Assembly: GCA_041859205.1 (NCBI GenBank)
Contig: JBHEKU010000233.1
Location: 1-35,128 of the forward strand
Length of the DNA stretch: 35,128 nucleotides
Origin: JAFDZO01 sp041859205
GTDB taxonomy: Bacteria; Bacteroidota; Ignavibacteria; Tepidaquicellales; Tepidaquicellaceae
Direction of reading: 5' to 3'
A program made the translations under genes and the position numbers. A model generated the notes under the pieces. The model did not search any database. It worked only from the letters and a program-made list of their open reading frames with translations, and was not told the origin of the DNA. Shown piece by piece: positions 15,591 through 24,279 of the stretch (positions are counted from its first letter, which is position 1; each line of letters begins with the position of its first letter).

Positions 15591-15606
15591 TGGCACAGCA
15601 ATTGAA
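15591..15606 (+). promoter_or_regulatory. Sigma-54-like -24/-12 element upstream of the second LruC-like paralog
   Basis: TGGCACAGCAATTGAA matches the -24 consensus TGGCAC exactly and has TTG at the correct spacing, with GA instead of GC at -12. It lies about 51 bases before the start codon. ATTTAACC occurs twice in the short leader behind it. Confidence 0.55.
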
Positions 15607-15656
15607 CTAAGGGGGTTAAAATCGATAAAAAATTTAACCAAAATATTTAACCAAAA

Positions 15657-17474
15657 ATGAAAAAAAATATTCTAACAATCTGCTTTATCTTGCTCTCTGC
15701 TTATGCTTTCGGGCAGTCAGTATCGCCAATAATTGAAAATGTTACAAACTACGGAAATGGAAATTATGTAGTATTTTACGGATATAATAATAATTCGGGT
15801 TCCATTGTAAATATTCCTGTAAATAACGGAGTGGGAACAAAAAACTTCTTCTATCCGGGTGTTATAAATAGAGGGCAGCCCACTACTTTTCAAATGGGGC
15901 GTCAGATTTCGGTATGGAGCATGCCTGTAGCTTACGGCACTTCTTTAACCTGGAACTTAACCGGAAGAACTGCGACTTATGCAACAAAAAATATTACAAC
16001 AGAAATATCAGACGGTTCAACAATAATGCCTTCACCAGGCTCACAAGTAACATATACAATTAAATATTCCAATAATGAAGGTTCAGGTTTATCTAACGGA
16101 AGACTAGTTGATACAATACCTGCCGGAACTTCATTCGTTTCAGCAACAGGCGGCGGAGTTGCTTCAGGCAACGTAGTAAGCTGGAATATAGGTTCAGTTT
16201 CCCCGCAGACAAACGGTTCTGTAACTGTTACATTACTAGTTACTGCTGCGCAATCAGCGCCATTAACTTATCGTTCAGTTGTATATTTTTCCGGTCAATT
16301 CAGCGGAGCTAACTACAGAGCTTTTGGAGCAGATGAAAATATAAGCAATCCAACCAGAACAACAGACAGTTCATATATTGTTGCATTTGAAGATTTAAAA
16401 AACAGCGGATGGAATGACTGGGATGTAAACGATTTTGTTGCAGGTATGAGAGAAAGAGTAACATTCGACGGTTCAAATAATATTACACAAATAGTTTTTG
16501 ATTACGAAGCATTGGCAAGAGGTTCGGCATTCGTAAATAAATTTCATCACTTTATAAGGCTTGCAGGAAATTCAACAGCAACATTAGTTGTGAAGGATTC
16601 AAACGGAGTTGTTCTTCCTTCTTTAGGATTTACAAACAAGGCTTTTTCAGGAAATATAAACACAGCGATTTTTCCAAATACATACAACGCGCTTCCCCCA
16701 AGAACAGGTGCATTTACAAACGTTGAAATTTCACAAGTTGGAGTTGTAAAAGGTTACACAGCAACACTTACAATTAATACAGACGGTACATCAAATACAT
16801 CAGCAAATTATTTAAGAAACAGCTCACAGCCTTATTTGATAAATGAGCTTAACAAACAAATTAATATTGCTTCATTAGCAGGAACATTAGGCAACACTCA
16901 GAATGTAGACAATATCGGTAGTCAATCATCAGTTCTTTACGGTTACTTCCTTGATTTAGGTTACAGACTACCTTATGACTGGAAATGGTCTTTAGAAGTC
17001 ACTGCAATATGGAATTCTTTCCCGCAATTCGATGACTATATTTTAAGCGGACGCACAACAAATACAGCATGGTACAATACACCTGACTTGAGCAAAGTAT
17101 GGACAAGAAGAGTTGTAACTGATAACTTTCCATTCACAGGTGAGCCTGCTATGAACGTAGCGCCTAAAACAGAAACTTCAAAAAATAGTGTAAACAAAAC
17201 CGGCACAGCTGATAAATTTGCCTTAAACCAAAATTATCCGAATCCTTTTAACCCAACAACAAAAATATCATTCAGCCTTCCTAAAGGCGAATTTGTAACG
17301 GTTAAAATATTTGATATATCAGGAAAAGAAATTTCAGAATTAGTAAACGGTGAACTTAATGCAGGAACATACGAATATCAATTCAACGGCAGCAGCTTAT
17401 CGAGCGGAGTTTACTTCTATCAGATAAAAACAGCGAACTTCTCAGAAATAAAGAAAATGACTTTGGTTAAATAA
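15657..17474 (+). CDS. Secreted LruC/DUF4114-like protein with T9SS tail, lacking FG-GAP repeats
   Basis: The 605-residue protein is the short paralog of the 9553 and 17733 proteins. It has a signal peptide (MKKNILTICFILLSAYAFG), the N-terminal module SVSPIIENVTNYGNG, a DUF11-like segment (VTYTIKYSNNEG) and the acidic motif AFEDLKNSGWNDWDVNDF near residue 243. It then has the ARGSAFVNKFHH block and a T9SS tail (QNYPNPFNPTTKISFS, ending MTLVK). After TRRVVTDNFPFTGE the propeller part is absent, and a short Ser/Thr/Lys linker leads straight into the tail. Residues 1-230 are closest to the 9553 protein, whereas the LruC-like block is closest to the 17733 protein. This suggests recombination between paralogs. 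A structural or adhesive extracellular role is inferred. Confidence 0.83.
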   Translation: MKKNILTICFILLSAYAFGQSVSPIIENVTNYGNGNYVVFYGYNNNSGSIVNIPVNNGVGTKNFFYPGVINRGQPTTFQMGRQISVWSMPVAYGTSLTWNLTGRTATYATKNITTEISDGSTIMPSPGSQVTYTIKYSNNEGSGLSNGRLVDTIPAGTSFVSATGGGVASGNVVSWNIGSVSPQTNGSVTVTLLVTAAQSAPLTYRSVVYFSGQFSGANYRAFGADENISNPTRTTDSSYIVAFEDLKNSGWNDWDVNDFVAGMRERVTFDGSNNITQIVFDYEALARGSAFVNKFHHFIRLAGNSTATLVVKDSNGVVLPSLGFTNKAFSGNINTAIFPNTYNALPPRTGAFTNVEISQVGVVKGYTATLTINTDGTSNTSANYLRNSSQPYLINELNKQINIASLAGTLGNTQNVDNIGSQSSVLYGYFLDLGYRLPYDWKWSLEVTAIWNSFPQFDDYILSGRTTNTAWYNTPDLSKVWTRRVVTDNFPFTGEPAMNVAPKTETSKNSVNKTGTADKFALNQNYPNPFNPTTKISFSLPKGEFVTVKIFDISGKEISELVNGELNAGTYEYQFNGSSLSSGVYFYQIKTANFSEIKKMTLVK

Positions 17475-17507
17475 AATGAAATAGAGCAGTTTATAGCTCT
17501 TCTCGAT

Positions 17508-17542
17508 TCCCTCAGTATGTTAGTATACTGAGGGATTTTTTT
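17508..17542 (+). terminator. Intrinsic terminator after the 15657 gene
   Basis: TCCCTCAGTAT (17508-17518) pairs with ATACTGAGGGA (17525-17535) across a 6-base loop and is followed by seven T residues. Confidence 0.87.
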
Positions 17543-17560
17543 GTTTTCTATTACGAATAG

Positions 17561-17589
17561 TATAGCAATAAGTGATTTTTCTTGCTATA
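17561..17589. promoter_or_regulatory. Inverted repeat TATAGCAA-N13-TTGCTATA
   Basis: A perfect 8-bp inverted repeat lies about 80 bases upstream of the sigma-54-like element at 17668. The position suits an activator binding site (UAS), but no such activator is encoded in the window and the other paralogs lack this exact sequence. Confidence 0.35.
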
Positions 17590-17667
17590 ATGATAGTACC
17601 AAAACTATAGTCATATCCCCAAAAACAGCTAACCTGTAAAAACAGCATTTGAATCTATCGGATTGAT

Positions 17668-17683
17668 TGGCATAACAATTGAT
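17668..17683 (+). promoter_or_regulatory. Sigma-54-like -24/-12 element upstream of the third LruC-like paralog
   Basis: TGGCATAACAATTGAT has TGG and TTG with sigma-54 spacing and the same AATTGA core as the elements at 9478 and 15591. The start codon is about 50 bases downstream, and ATTTAACC lies in the leader. Confidence 0.52.
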
Positions 17684-17732
17684 ATATGATATATTTAACA
17701 GCTAACTCTTAAACACTCTATTTAACCAATTA

Positions 17733-20700
17733 ATGAAAAAAATTCTATTATTACTGAGCTTTTTAATTTTAGGCACTATTGCAAATGCGCAGCAGATTAC
17801 GCCTTTTATAAATTATGTTACAAATTACGGTAACGGCGTTTATACTGTTACCTACGGATATAACAGCGGATTTGCAACAACTCAGAATTTTCCTGTGATT
17901 AACTGGGGAAATAACAAAAATTACTTCGGCACAAATCCTATAGACAGAGGTCAGCCGACAGTTTTCCTTCCGGGGATTCACAATGAAGTTTTTAGCGTAG
18001 TTGTACCTTACGGTCAATGGCTCACTTATAATATTACGAGCGGCTGGGTAATGAACAGCGGAACAAAGAATATTTCCTGCACAAATACAAACAATGCCGG
18101 AGCTACTATGCCGGGCATAGGTAATCAGGTAACTTATACTCTTTCATATTTAAATTCTGACTGGGAAGCTTTAACCGGCGCTCAGTTGATTGATACACTC
18201 GGTCCAGGTGTTACATTTGTTTCGGCAACAGGCGGCGGCGTGCATAGCAACGGCGTAGTTACATGGCCTATTGGTACACTTAACTCAAATGCCTCAGGCA
18301 GTAAAACAGTAACGGTACAGGTTTCTTCATCGGTTCCGAACTATAGAAATGTTGCTTATATAATCGGTACAGCATCAAGCTCAACATGGAGAGGTAAAAG
18401 CGAAAAGGAGAACACTGCTCCATTAACCAGAACAACTGACAGCACATACATAACGGCATTTGAAGATTTAAAAGGCAGCGGATGGAATGACTGGGATGTT
18501 AATGATTTTGTAGTAGGCATGAGAGAAAGAGTTACATTCGACGGTTCAAACAGAATATCACAAATAGTTTTTGATTACGAAGCATTAGCCAGAGGCTCTG
18601 CATTCGTAAATAAATTTTTACATTTAGTAAAGCTCACAGGAAATTCAACAGCAACATTAGTTGTAAAAGATTCAAACGGAGTTGTGCTTCCTGCATTAGG
18701 ATTTACAAATCAGGCATTTTCAGGAAATATAAATGTTCCTATTTTCCCTAATACATACAACGCTCTTCCGCCAAGAACAGGCGCATTTACAAACGTTGAA
18801 ATTTCACAACCCGGCGTTGTAAAAGGATATACAGCAACACTTACTATTGCAACAGATGGTACATCAAATACGGCAGCTAATTATTTAAGAAACAGCTCAC
18901 AGCCATATTTAATAAACGAGCTTAACAAACAAGTGAACATTGCTTCACTTGCAGGTACATTAGGCAACACTCAAAACGTTGATAACAATGTTGATGCCGG
19001 TACAGTACTTTACGGATACTTTTTAGATTTGGGTTACAGACTTCCGTACAACTGGAAATGGCCTCTTGAAGGTCCTCCGAGCGCAATCTGGAAAGCATTC
19101 CCCAATTTTAATAATTACATATTAAGCTCACGTACAACAAATACTGACTGGTATAATTCACCTGATCTTGCAAAAGTCTGGACAAGAAGAATTGTTACAA
19201 CAGATAACATAGTTTTCACAGGAGAAAAAAATAGAAGCGCGTTCTTAGAAAGATTAAAAAATATTCAGTACAGCAATGACGAGTTAATTTTTTTAGACTC
19301 AGCAGGCAGCTTCTTTGCATCGCCTAAGTTAGCTGATATAGATAACGATAATAAATTAGAAATTTTAATAGGTTCATACGATAATAAATTCCACGCATAT
19401 AAAACTAACGGAACAGAAGTAAGCGGTTTCCCTGTAACAACAGGCGGACTTATCCGCTCCACAGCGGCTGTTTATTTAAATCCGAACGGTTCAAGAGTAA
19501 TAGCATTCGGTTCAGATGATGGCAAGCTTTACGCTGTAGATAAAAATGGGGCAAACTTACCCGGCTTCCCGAAACAAACTCCGAAAGCAATTAAATCTTC
19601 ACCGATGATTGTTGATTTGAACAATGACGGACAGAAAGAGATAGTAGTGCTTTCAGGCGACGGCAAGATGTATGCGTATTCATTCAGCGGAGCAGCTTTA
19701 ACTGGCTTCCCTGTACAAGTACAAAACACAGAAGATAATTTCGGAACATTAATAATTATGCCTTCACCTGCAGCAGCAGACTTAGACGGAAACGGTACGA
19801 AAGAAATAATAATAGGTACACTGGATAAGAGTTTAAAAGTTTTAAACTCAGACGGGAGCGTTAGATTCACCAAAACACTAGACAGCTCAGTATATTCATC
19901 ACCTATAGTTGCAAAGATAGGAAGCTCAACATACAGAATAATTGTGACAACAGCTGCAGGTACTATTTATGTTTATGATAACAACGGTAACTTAGTTACA
20001 TCAAGAAATCTCGGTTCAGGATTTGTTTCATCACCTGTACTTGCAGATTTAGATAAAAGCGGAACACCTCAGTTAATCGCTGCGACAATAAGCGGTGAAG
20101 TTTATAAATTAAATGCAGCTACACTTGCAACTATTTGGGAGCTTCCTACAGGGCAGCAAATTTATGCATCACCTGTAATTGCCGATGTTGACGGAGATAA
20201 TTATTTAGATCTGGTTTACGGAGGACAAGGCGGATATGTAATGCCGATAACAAGACAAGGTTACTTATGCGACTCAACAACAATTGCAGCAATGGAACCG
20301 TTCGATTCATGGATTATTTCAACCGGTGCAGTCGGCGATATTGATAAAGATGGTAAGCTTGATTTAGTATCTGCATCAATGGATAATAAGTTAAAAGCTT
20401 TCAGTCTTCCAAATACAAGCGTTAACTCACAGGTATGGTGGGGTTCATTCGGTAATGACTTAGGAAATACAAGAGTAGGGGATTCATTAACATCGGTTGG
20501 AGTTATTAATAATAATACAATTGCGGATAAATATTCATTAGGACAGAACTATCCTAATCCGTTTAATCCATCTACAAAAATTTCATTCAGCATTCCGAAG
20601 AATGAATTTGTAAGCATTAAAATATTCGATATAGCCGGAAAAGAAATCGCACAGTTAGTTAATAACGAAATGAATGCGGGAACTTATGAGTATACATTCA

Positions 20701-20789
20701 ACGGCAGCAGCTTGGCAAGTGGAATTTATTTCTATCAGATCAAGACAGCAGGCTTTACAGATACAAAAAGAATGACTTTGATTAAATAG
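17733..20789 (+). CDS. Large secreted protein: LruC/DUF4114-like and FG-GAP propeller domains, T9SS tail
   Basis: The 1018-residue protein is the second full-length paralog, with the same domain order as the 9553 protein: signal peptide (MKKILLLLSFLILGTIANAQ), N-terminal module (FINYVTNYGNG), DUF11-like segment, AFEDLKGSGWNDWDVNDF near 242, and ARGSAFVNKFLHLV. FG-GAP/VCBS-like calcium-loop repeats follow (ADIDNDNKLE, VDLNNDGQKE, ADLDGNGTKE, ADVDGDNYLD, GDIDKDGKLD), then a T9SS tail ending MTLIK. Its first 230 residues have diverged from the other two paralogs. The propeller is nearly identical to that of the 9553 protein, including tracts of 56 and 71 identical bases. It is followed by a strong terminator and by the convergent uricase gene. 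Confidence 0.85.
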   Translation: MKKILLLLSFLILGTIANAQQITPFINYVTNYGNGVYTVTYGYNSGFATTQNFPVINWGNNKNYFGTNPIDRGQPTVFLPGIHNEVFSVVVPYGQWLTYNITSGWVMNSGTKNISCTNTNNAGATMPGIGNQVTYTLSYLNSDWEALTGAQLIDTLGPGVTFVSATGGGVHSNGVVTWPIGTLNSNASGSKTVTVQVSSSVPNYRNVAYIIGTASSSTWRGKSEKENTAPLTRTTDSTYITAFEDLKGSGWNDWDVNDFVVGMRERVTFDGSNRISQIVFDYEALARGSAFVNKFLHLVKLTGNSTATLVVKDSNGVVLPALGFTNQAFSGNINVPIFPNTYNALPPRTGAFTNVEISQPGVVKGYTATLTIATDGTSNTAANYLRNSSQPYLINELNKQVNIASLAGTLGNTQNVDNNVDAGTVLYGYFLDLGYRLPYNWKWPLEGPPSAIWKAFPNFNNYILSSRTTNTDWYNSPDLAKVWTRRIVTTDNIVFTGEKNRSAFLERLKNIQYSNDELIFLDSAGSFFASPKLADIDNDNKLEILIGSYDNKFHAYKTNGTEVSGFPVTTGGLIRSTAAVYLNPNGSRVIAFGSDDGKLYAVDKNGANLPGFPKQTPKAIKSSPMIVDLNNDGQKEIVVLSGDGKMYAYSFSGAALTGFPVQVQNTEDNFGTLIIMPSPAAADLDGNGTKEIIIGTLDKSLKVLNSDGSVRFTKTLDSSVYSSPIVAKIGSSTYRIIVTTAAGTIYVYDNNGNLVTSRNLGSGFVSSPVLADLDKSGTPQLIAATISGEVYKLNAATLATIWELPTGQQIYASPVIADVDGDNYLDLVYGGQGGYVMPITRQGYLCDSTTIAAMEPFDSWIISTGAVGDIDKDGKLDLVSASMDNKLKAFSLPNTSVNSQVWWGSFGNDLGNTRVGDSLTSVGVINNNTIADKYSLGQNYPNPFNPSTKISFSIPKNEFVSIKIFDIAGKEIAQLVNNEMNAGTYEYTFNGSSLASGIYFYQIKTAGFTDTKRMTLIK

Positions 20790-20822
20790 TTTTCAGCTGT
20801 TAGTCACTAGTTGTCAGAAATT

Positions 20823-20859
20823 AAAAATCCCGTAAGGTAAAGCTTTACGGGATTTTTTT
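20823..20859 (+). terminator. Intrinsic terminator after the 17733 gene
   Basis: AAAAATCCCGTAA (20823-20835) pairs with TTACGGGATTTTT (20845-20857). The A and T tracts on both sides could make it work in both directions, between this gene and the convergent uricase gene. Confidence 0.85.
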
Positions 20860-20896
20860 ATTATATAATCTAATTTAAAAAGAATCATGTCTTATA

Positions 20897-20938
20897 ATTC
20901 ATCATTCATAATTCATAATTCATCATTCATTATTCATC
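20897..20938. repeat. Six tandem heptamers ATTCATN at the 3' end of the uricase gene
   Basis: Six consecutive 7-base units (ATTCATC, ATTCATA, ATTCATA, ATTCATC, ATTCATT, ATTCATC) cover 42 bases and include the last two codons and stop of the uricase gene. A unit of seven bases can shift the frame if it expands or contracts. Confidence 0.8.
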
Positions 20939-21796
20939 ATTATCAAGTATCTCTCTGCCAATCACAGCTTCAATTAAACCGTGGGGTTCGTCTGTTGGAA
21001 CAAAAATCTCATTCTTATTTTCCATACCGAACACTCCAAGATTTATTAATAAACAATGTTTGTTAGGCATAGAGAAGGCAATTTCATCTATATCATCACA
21101 GCTTTCAAGCAGGATTTTTCCAATTTCGTAAATTGTATGCTGAACAGATAAGCTCTGATGATTTGCAAAAACTTCCAATATTGTTTGACGCGCTTTATTA
21201 TAATTCGAATTATAATCTATATCTTCATCGCGCACATAATCCCAAGTGGCTTTTACGCTTGTTTCAAAAATTCTGTCTCTGGTTTCAGGCAGAGTTGTGT
21301 ATTGTTCCCTTTTAAATCCCCAGAATTCAGAGCCGGTAGTTTTCATAATAAGTAAATCGAGAATTCCCGAGCTGACATAGACATCATCGGCAGTTCTTTC
21401 AACAAGGCATGTACGCTTTTCATTTCCTCCGCTAACGAATGAGTGATTATGCGGCTCGCCGTTTACTGAAATTCTATTCCATATCGACTGAATGATTTCA
21501 ATGGAAACATGGTCGACGTTGTCATTATTTTTTAAGTAATGATCTGAGAGAAAAAGAGCGAACTCTTCTATAGAGTTTACATCATGCTCTTTTGCCAGAG
21601 CGTAGACTGTGTTTTTCATAGCATCAGTGGATAGAATTCCGGTATTGTCACCATCCATATGAATCGCATCAAAATTACCTTCAAGCTGAACGTTTACAAG
21701 AAACTCTTTCATTTCGTGATGTTCGCCGTCACGTTTTACTTTAGTGACACGGACTTTTGACTTTCCGTAGTTGCTTTGAATTAATTCTATTTTCAT
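20930..21796 (-). CDS. uox: Uricase (urate oxidase)
   Basis: The 288-residue protein has the length of a cofactor-free uricase, which oxidises urate with O2 to 5-hydroxyisourate and H2O2. Visible active-site features match the family: Lys12 in NYGKSKVRV, Thr57 in LSTDAMKNTVY, the PHNHSF motif, and His247 in MPNKHCLLIN. The C-terminal DEPHGLIEA is also typical. No signal peptide is present, so it is cytoplasmic. The gene is divergent from the allantoinase-to-aldolase operon, with 163 bp between the start codons, which fits joint regulation. The downstream enzymes of the pathway (uraH, uraD, allantoinase, allantoicase) are all in that operon. The last codons run into a heptamer repeat. Confidence 0.93.
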   Translation of the reverse strand: MKIELIQSNYGKSKVRVTKVKRDGEHHEMKEFLVNVQLEGNFDAIHMDGDNTGILSTDAMKNTVYALAKEHDVNSIEEFALFLSDHYLKNNDNVDHVSIEIIQSIWNRISVNGEPHNHSFVSGGNEKRTCLVERTADDVYVSSGILDLLIMKTTGSEFWGFKREQYTTLPETRDRIFETSVKATWDYVRDEDIDYNSNYNKARQTILEVFANHQSLSVQHTIYEIGKILLESCDDIDEIAFSMPNKHCLLINLGVFGMENKNEIFVPTDEPHGLIEAVIGREILDNDE

Positions 21797-21854
21797 ATTA
21801 AGATTTAAATTTTCTGTCTAAGTTTTGTAATATAGCGTTTGTAAACTTTTATAG

Positions 21855-21881
21855 TAATCCTTTTTTGTAAATATTGGATTA
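21855..21881. promoter_or_regulatory. Inverted repeat TAATCC-N15-GGATTA between uricase and allantoinase
   Basis: A perfect 6-bp inverted repeat (21855-21860 and 21876-21881) sits in the middle of the divergent uox/allantoinase intergenic region, where one regulator could control both transcripts. No regulator gene is adjacent, so this is only a candidate operator. Confidence 0.35.
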
Positions 21882-21959
21882 TATTAGTCCGATATAAATA
21901 TGTATACTAGAGTTTTATTCTCTTACAAAAAAGTTTAGTTATTCGTAAATTGATTTTCC

Positions 21960-23263
21960 ATGAATTCTATAAAGAGCAAAAGAGTTTTACTGAACGGTGA
22001 ATTAAAACCTGCATCAATTTTTTTGATAAGGGTAAGATTACAGATGTAAAAAATTATAATGAAGAAGCAGAAGACTTCGGTGAACTTGTAATAATGCCGG
22101 GTATTGTTGATACTCACGTTCATATTAATGAACCGGGAAGAACTGAATGGGAAGGCTTTGAAACTGCAACTAAGTCAGCAGCTGCGGGAGGAATAACAAC
22201 TCTTGTTGATATGCCGCTGAACAGTTCACCCGTTACAACTTCTAAGAAAAATTTTAATATAAAACTTGAAGCTGCTAAAGGAAAGCTCTGGGTTGATTGC
22301 GGATTTTACGGCGGCGCAGTAAGTGATAATATAAATGAGTTAAAAGAGTTATGCGGTTCGGGAGTGCTTGGTATAAAATCATTTATGATTGACTCCGGAC
22401 TTGATGAGTTTAAATTTGTTAGCGAAAGTGATTTAAGAAATGTTCTGAGCGTAATGAAGGATTTTGATCTCCCTTTGCTTGTTCATGCTGAAGTTTTTAC
22501 TGATTCGGAGAAAGGAACTGCAAATTCTTTTTCGGATTTTGTGAAGTACAGACCGCATGAAATGGAAGATGAGGCTATTAAGATTTTAATAAAGCTTTGC
22601 AAAGAATTTAATACACACATACACATTGTTCATTTATCTTCTGCTGATTCATTAGCGTACATAAGAAAAGCAAAAAGTGAAGGTTTAAACTTAACAGTGG
22701 AAACCTGTCCGCATTATTTATATTTTAATAATGAAGATATTCCGCAAGATGATGCACGATTTAAATGCACTCCCCCAATAAGAAGCAAAGAAAACAATGA
22801 TGAGCTTTGGGAAGCACTTGAAGACGGAACGATTGATATGATTGCAAGCGACCACTCGCCATGCACACATGATCTAAAAGCAAAAATTTTCTCCGATGCA
22901 TGGGGAGGAATTGCTTCTTTGCAAGTTTCTCTTCCTGTTGTCTGGACTAAGGCTAAAGAAAGAGGAATTGGAATTGAGAAAGTTTCAAAGTGGATGAGTA
23001 AAAATACGGCAAAGTTAGTTGGATTAGATAAATATATAGGTACAATTGAAGAAGGTAAGTATGCAGATTTTACAATTATGAATCCCGAAGAAAGCTTTAT
23101 AGTTGAACCGGATTCACTTCATCACAAAAATAAAATTTCAGCGTATCACCATGAAAAGCTTTTCGGAAAAGTGCATTCGGTTTTCCTTAATGGAGAGAAA
23201 ATATTTGACGAAGGAAAATTTCCTACAGAACCAAAGGGTAAAATAATTTTAAGAATTAACTAA
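21960..23263 (+). CDS. allB: Allantoinase, with a 5'-proximal frameshift
   Basis: From 22094 the frame encodes a clear allantoinase, a cyclic amidohydrolase that opens allantoin to allantoate. Visible features are the metal motif DTHVHINEPGRTEWEGFE, a lysine in GIKSFMID, histidines in LLVHAE and IHIVHLSS, and SDHSP. The family's N-terminal beta segment is present just upstream but in another frame: MNSIKSKRVLLNGELKPASI from ATG 21960, then FFDKGKITDV and GELVIMPGIVD. The break lies in a run of seven T at 22018-22024; eight would restore one frame of 434 residues. Either the gene is mutated, the consensus has a homopolymer error, or slippage restores the frame. Initiation at 22094 would give 389 residues lacking that segment. 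The stop overlaps the allantoicase ATG by one base (TAATG). Confidence 0.88.
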
Positions 23264-24279
23264 TGAATATAACTACATCCTCAGCATTTGCAGGACTTAC
23301 GGAGCTTGCCTCAGAAAAAGTAAACGGAAAAGTTTTATACTGTACTGATGATTTTTTCGCAGAGAAAGAAAATCTTTTAAAAGTAAAGCCTGCAATATTT
23401 TTACCCGATGAATATACAGACCATGGCAAATGGATGGACGGATGGGAGTCACGCCGCAAAAGAGTTGAAGGCTATGACTGGGCAGTAATCCGCCTCGGCA
23501 TCCCGGGATATGTAAAGGGTATTGATATTGATACGGCATTTTTCACAGGCAATCATCCGCCATATGCATCTGTATGGGGAGCGAAGCTTGAAGACGGAGC
23601 AGATGAAGATTCATTGTATAAAGAAAAAATAGAATGGACGGAAATTGTCCCGAAGGTTTCATTAAATCCGGGTTCGCAAAATTTATTTTCGACAATAAAT
23701 AATTTAGATTACTTCACTCACTTAAGATTAAATATTTTCCCTGACGGCGGCGTTGCGCGTTTCAGAGTTTATGGAGACGTTTATAAAAAATGGAAAGAAA
23801 ATTATGACGGTGAATTGATTGATTTAGCAGGACTTGTAAACGGCGGCAAAGTTATTATCTGCAACGATATGTATTTTGGCTCGAAGGATAATTTAAATTC
23901 ACCTACAAAAAGTATGTATATGGGTGACGGATGGGAAACGAAGCGAAAGAGAATTCCGGGATATGACTGGTGTATATTAAAATTAGCAGAGCCGGGAAGT
24001 ATTCAAAAAATAATGGTTGATACTGCGCACTTCAAAGGAAATTTCCCTGATACTTGCTCAATAGAAGGAGTAAACTTACCGCACCTTGAAGATTACAGAG
24101 TAACAGATACAATGATTACATGGAAAGAGATTTTGCCAAAGGTAAAGCTGCAGGCAGATACGGAACATTTTTTTGAAGAAGAAATAGTTAGCAAGGAAGT
24201 TTTTACCCATGTAAAACTTAACATTTACCCTGACGGCGGAGTAAGCAGACTGAGAATTTACGGAGTATTATCTAAATGA
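23263..24279 (+). CDS. alc: Allantoicase
   Basis: The 338-residue protein shows the two tandem allantoicase repeats. Repeat one contains GKWMDGWESRRKR, YDWAVIRLGIPG and DIDTAFFTGNHPPYASV; repeat two contains MGDGWETKRKR, YDWCILKLAEPG and VDTAHFKGNFPDTCSI. Each ends with a LNIFPDGGVARFRVYG-type strand. The enzyme hydrolyses allantoate to ureidoglycolate and urea. It is translationally coupled: one-base overlap with allantoinase before it and a four-base ATGA overlap with the OHCU decarboxylase gene after it. No signal peptide is present. The use of allantoicase rather than allantoate amidohydrolase means that urea is released here. Confidence 0.93.
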   Translation: MNITTSSAFAGLTELASEKVNGKVLYCTDDFFAEKENLLKVKPAIFLPDEYTDHGKWMDGWESRRKRVEGYDWAVIRLGIPGYVKGIDIDTAFFTGNHPPYASVWGAKLEDGADEDSLYKEKIEWTEIVPKVSLNPGSQNLFSTINNLDYFTHLRLNIFPDGGVARFRVYGDVYKKWKENYDGELIDLAGLVNGGKVIICNDMYFGSKDNLNSPTKSMYMGDGWETKRKRIPGYDWCILKLAEPGSIQKIMVDTAHFKGNFPDTCSIEGVNLPHLEDYRVTDTMITWKEILPKVKLQADTEHFFEEEIVSKEVFTHVKLNIYPDGGVSRLRIYGVLSK

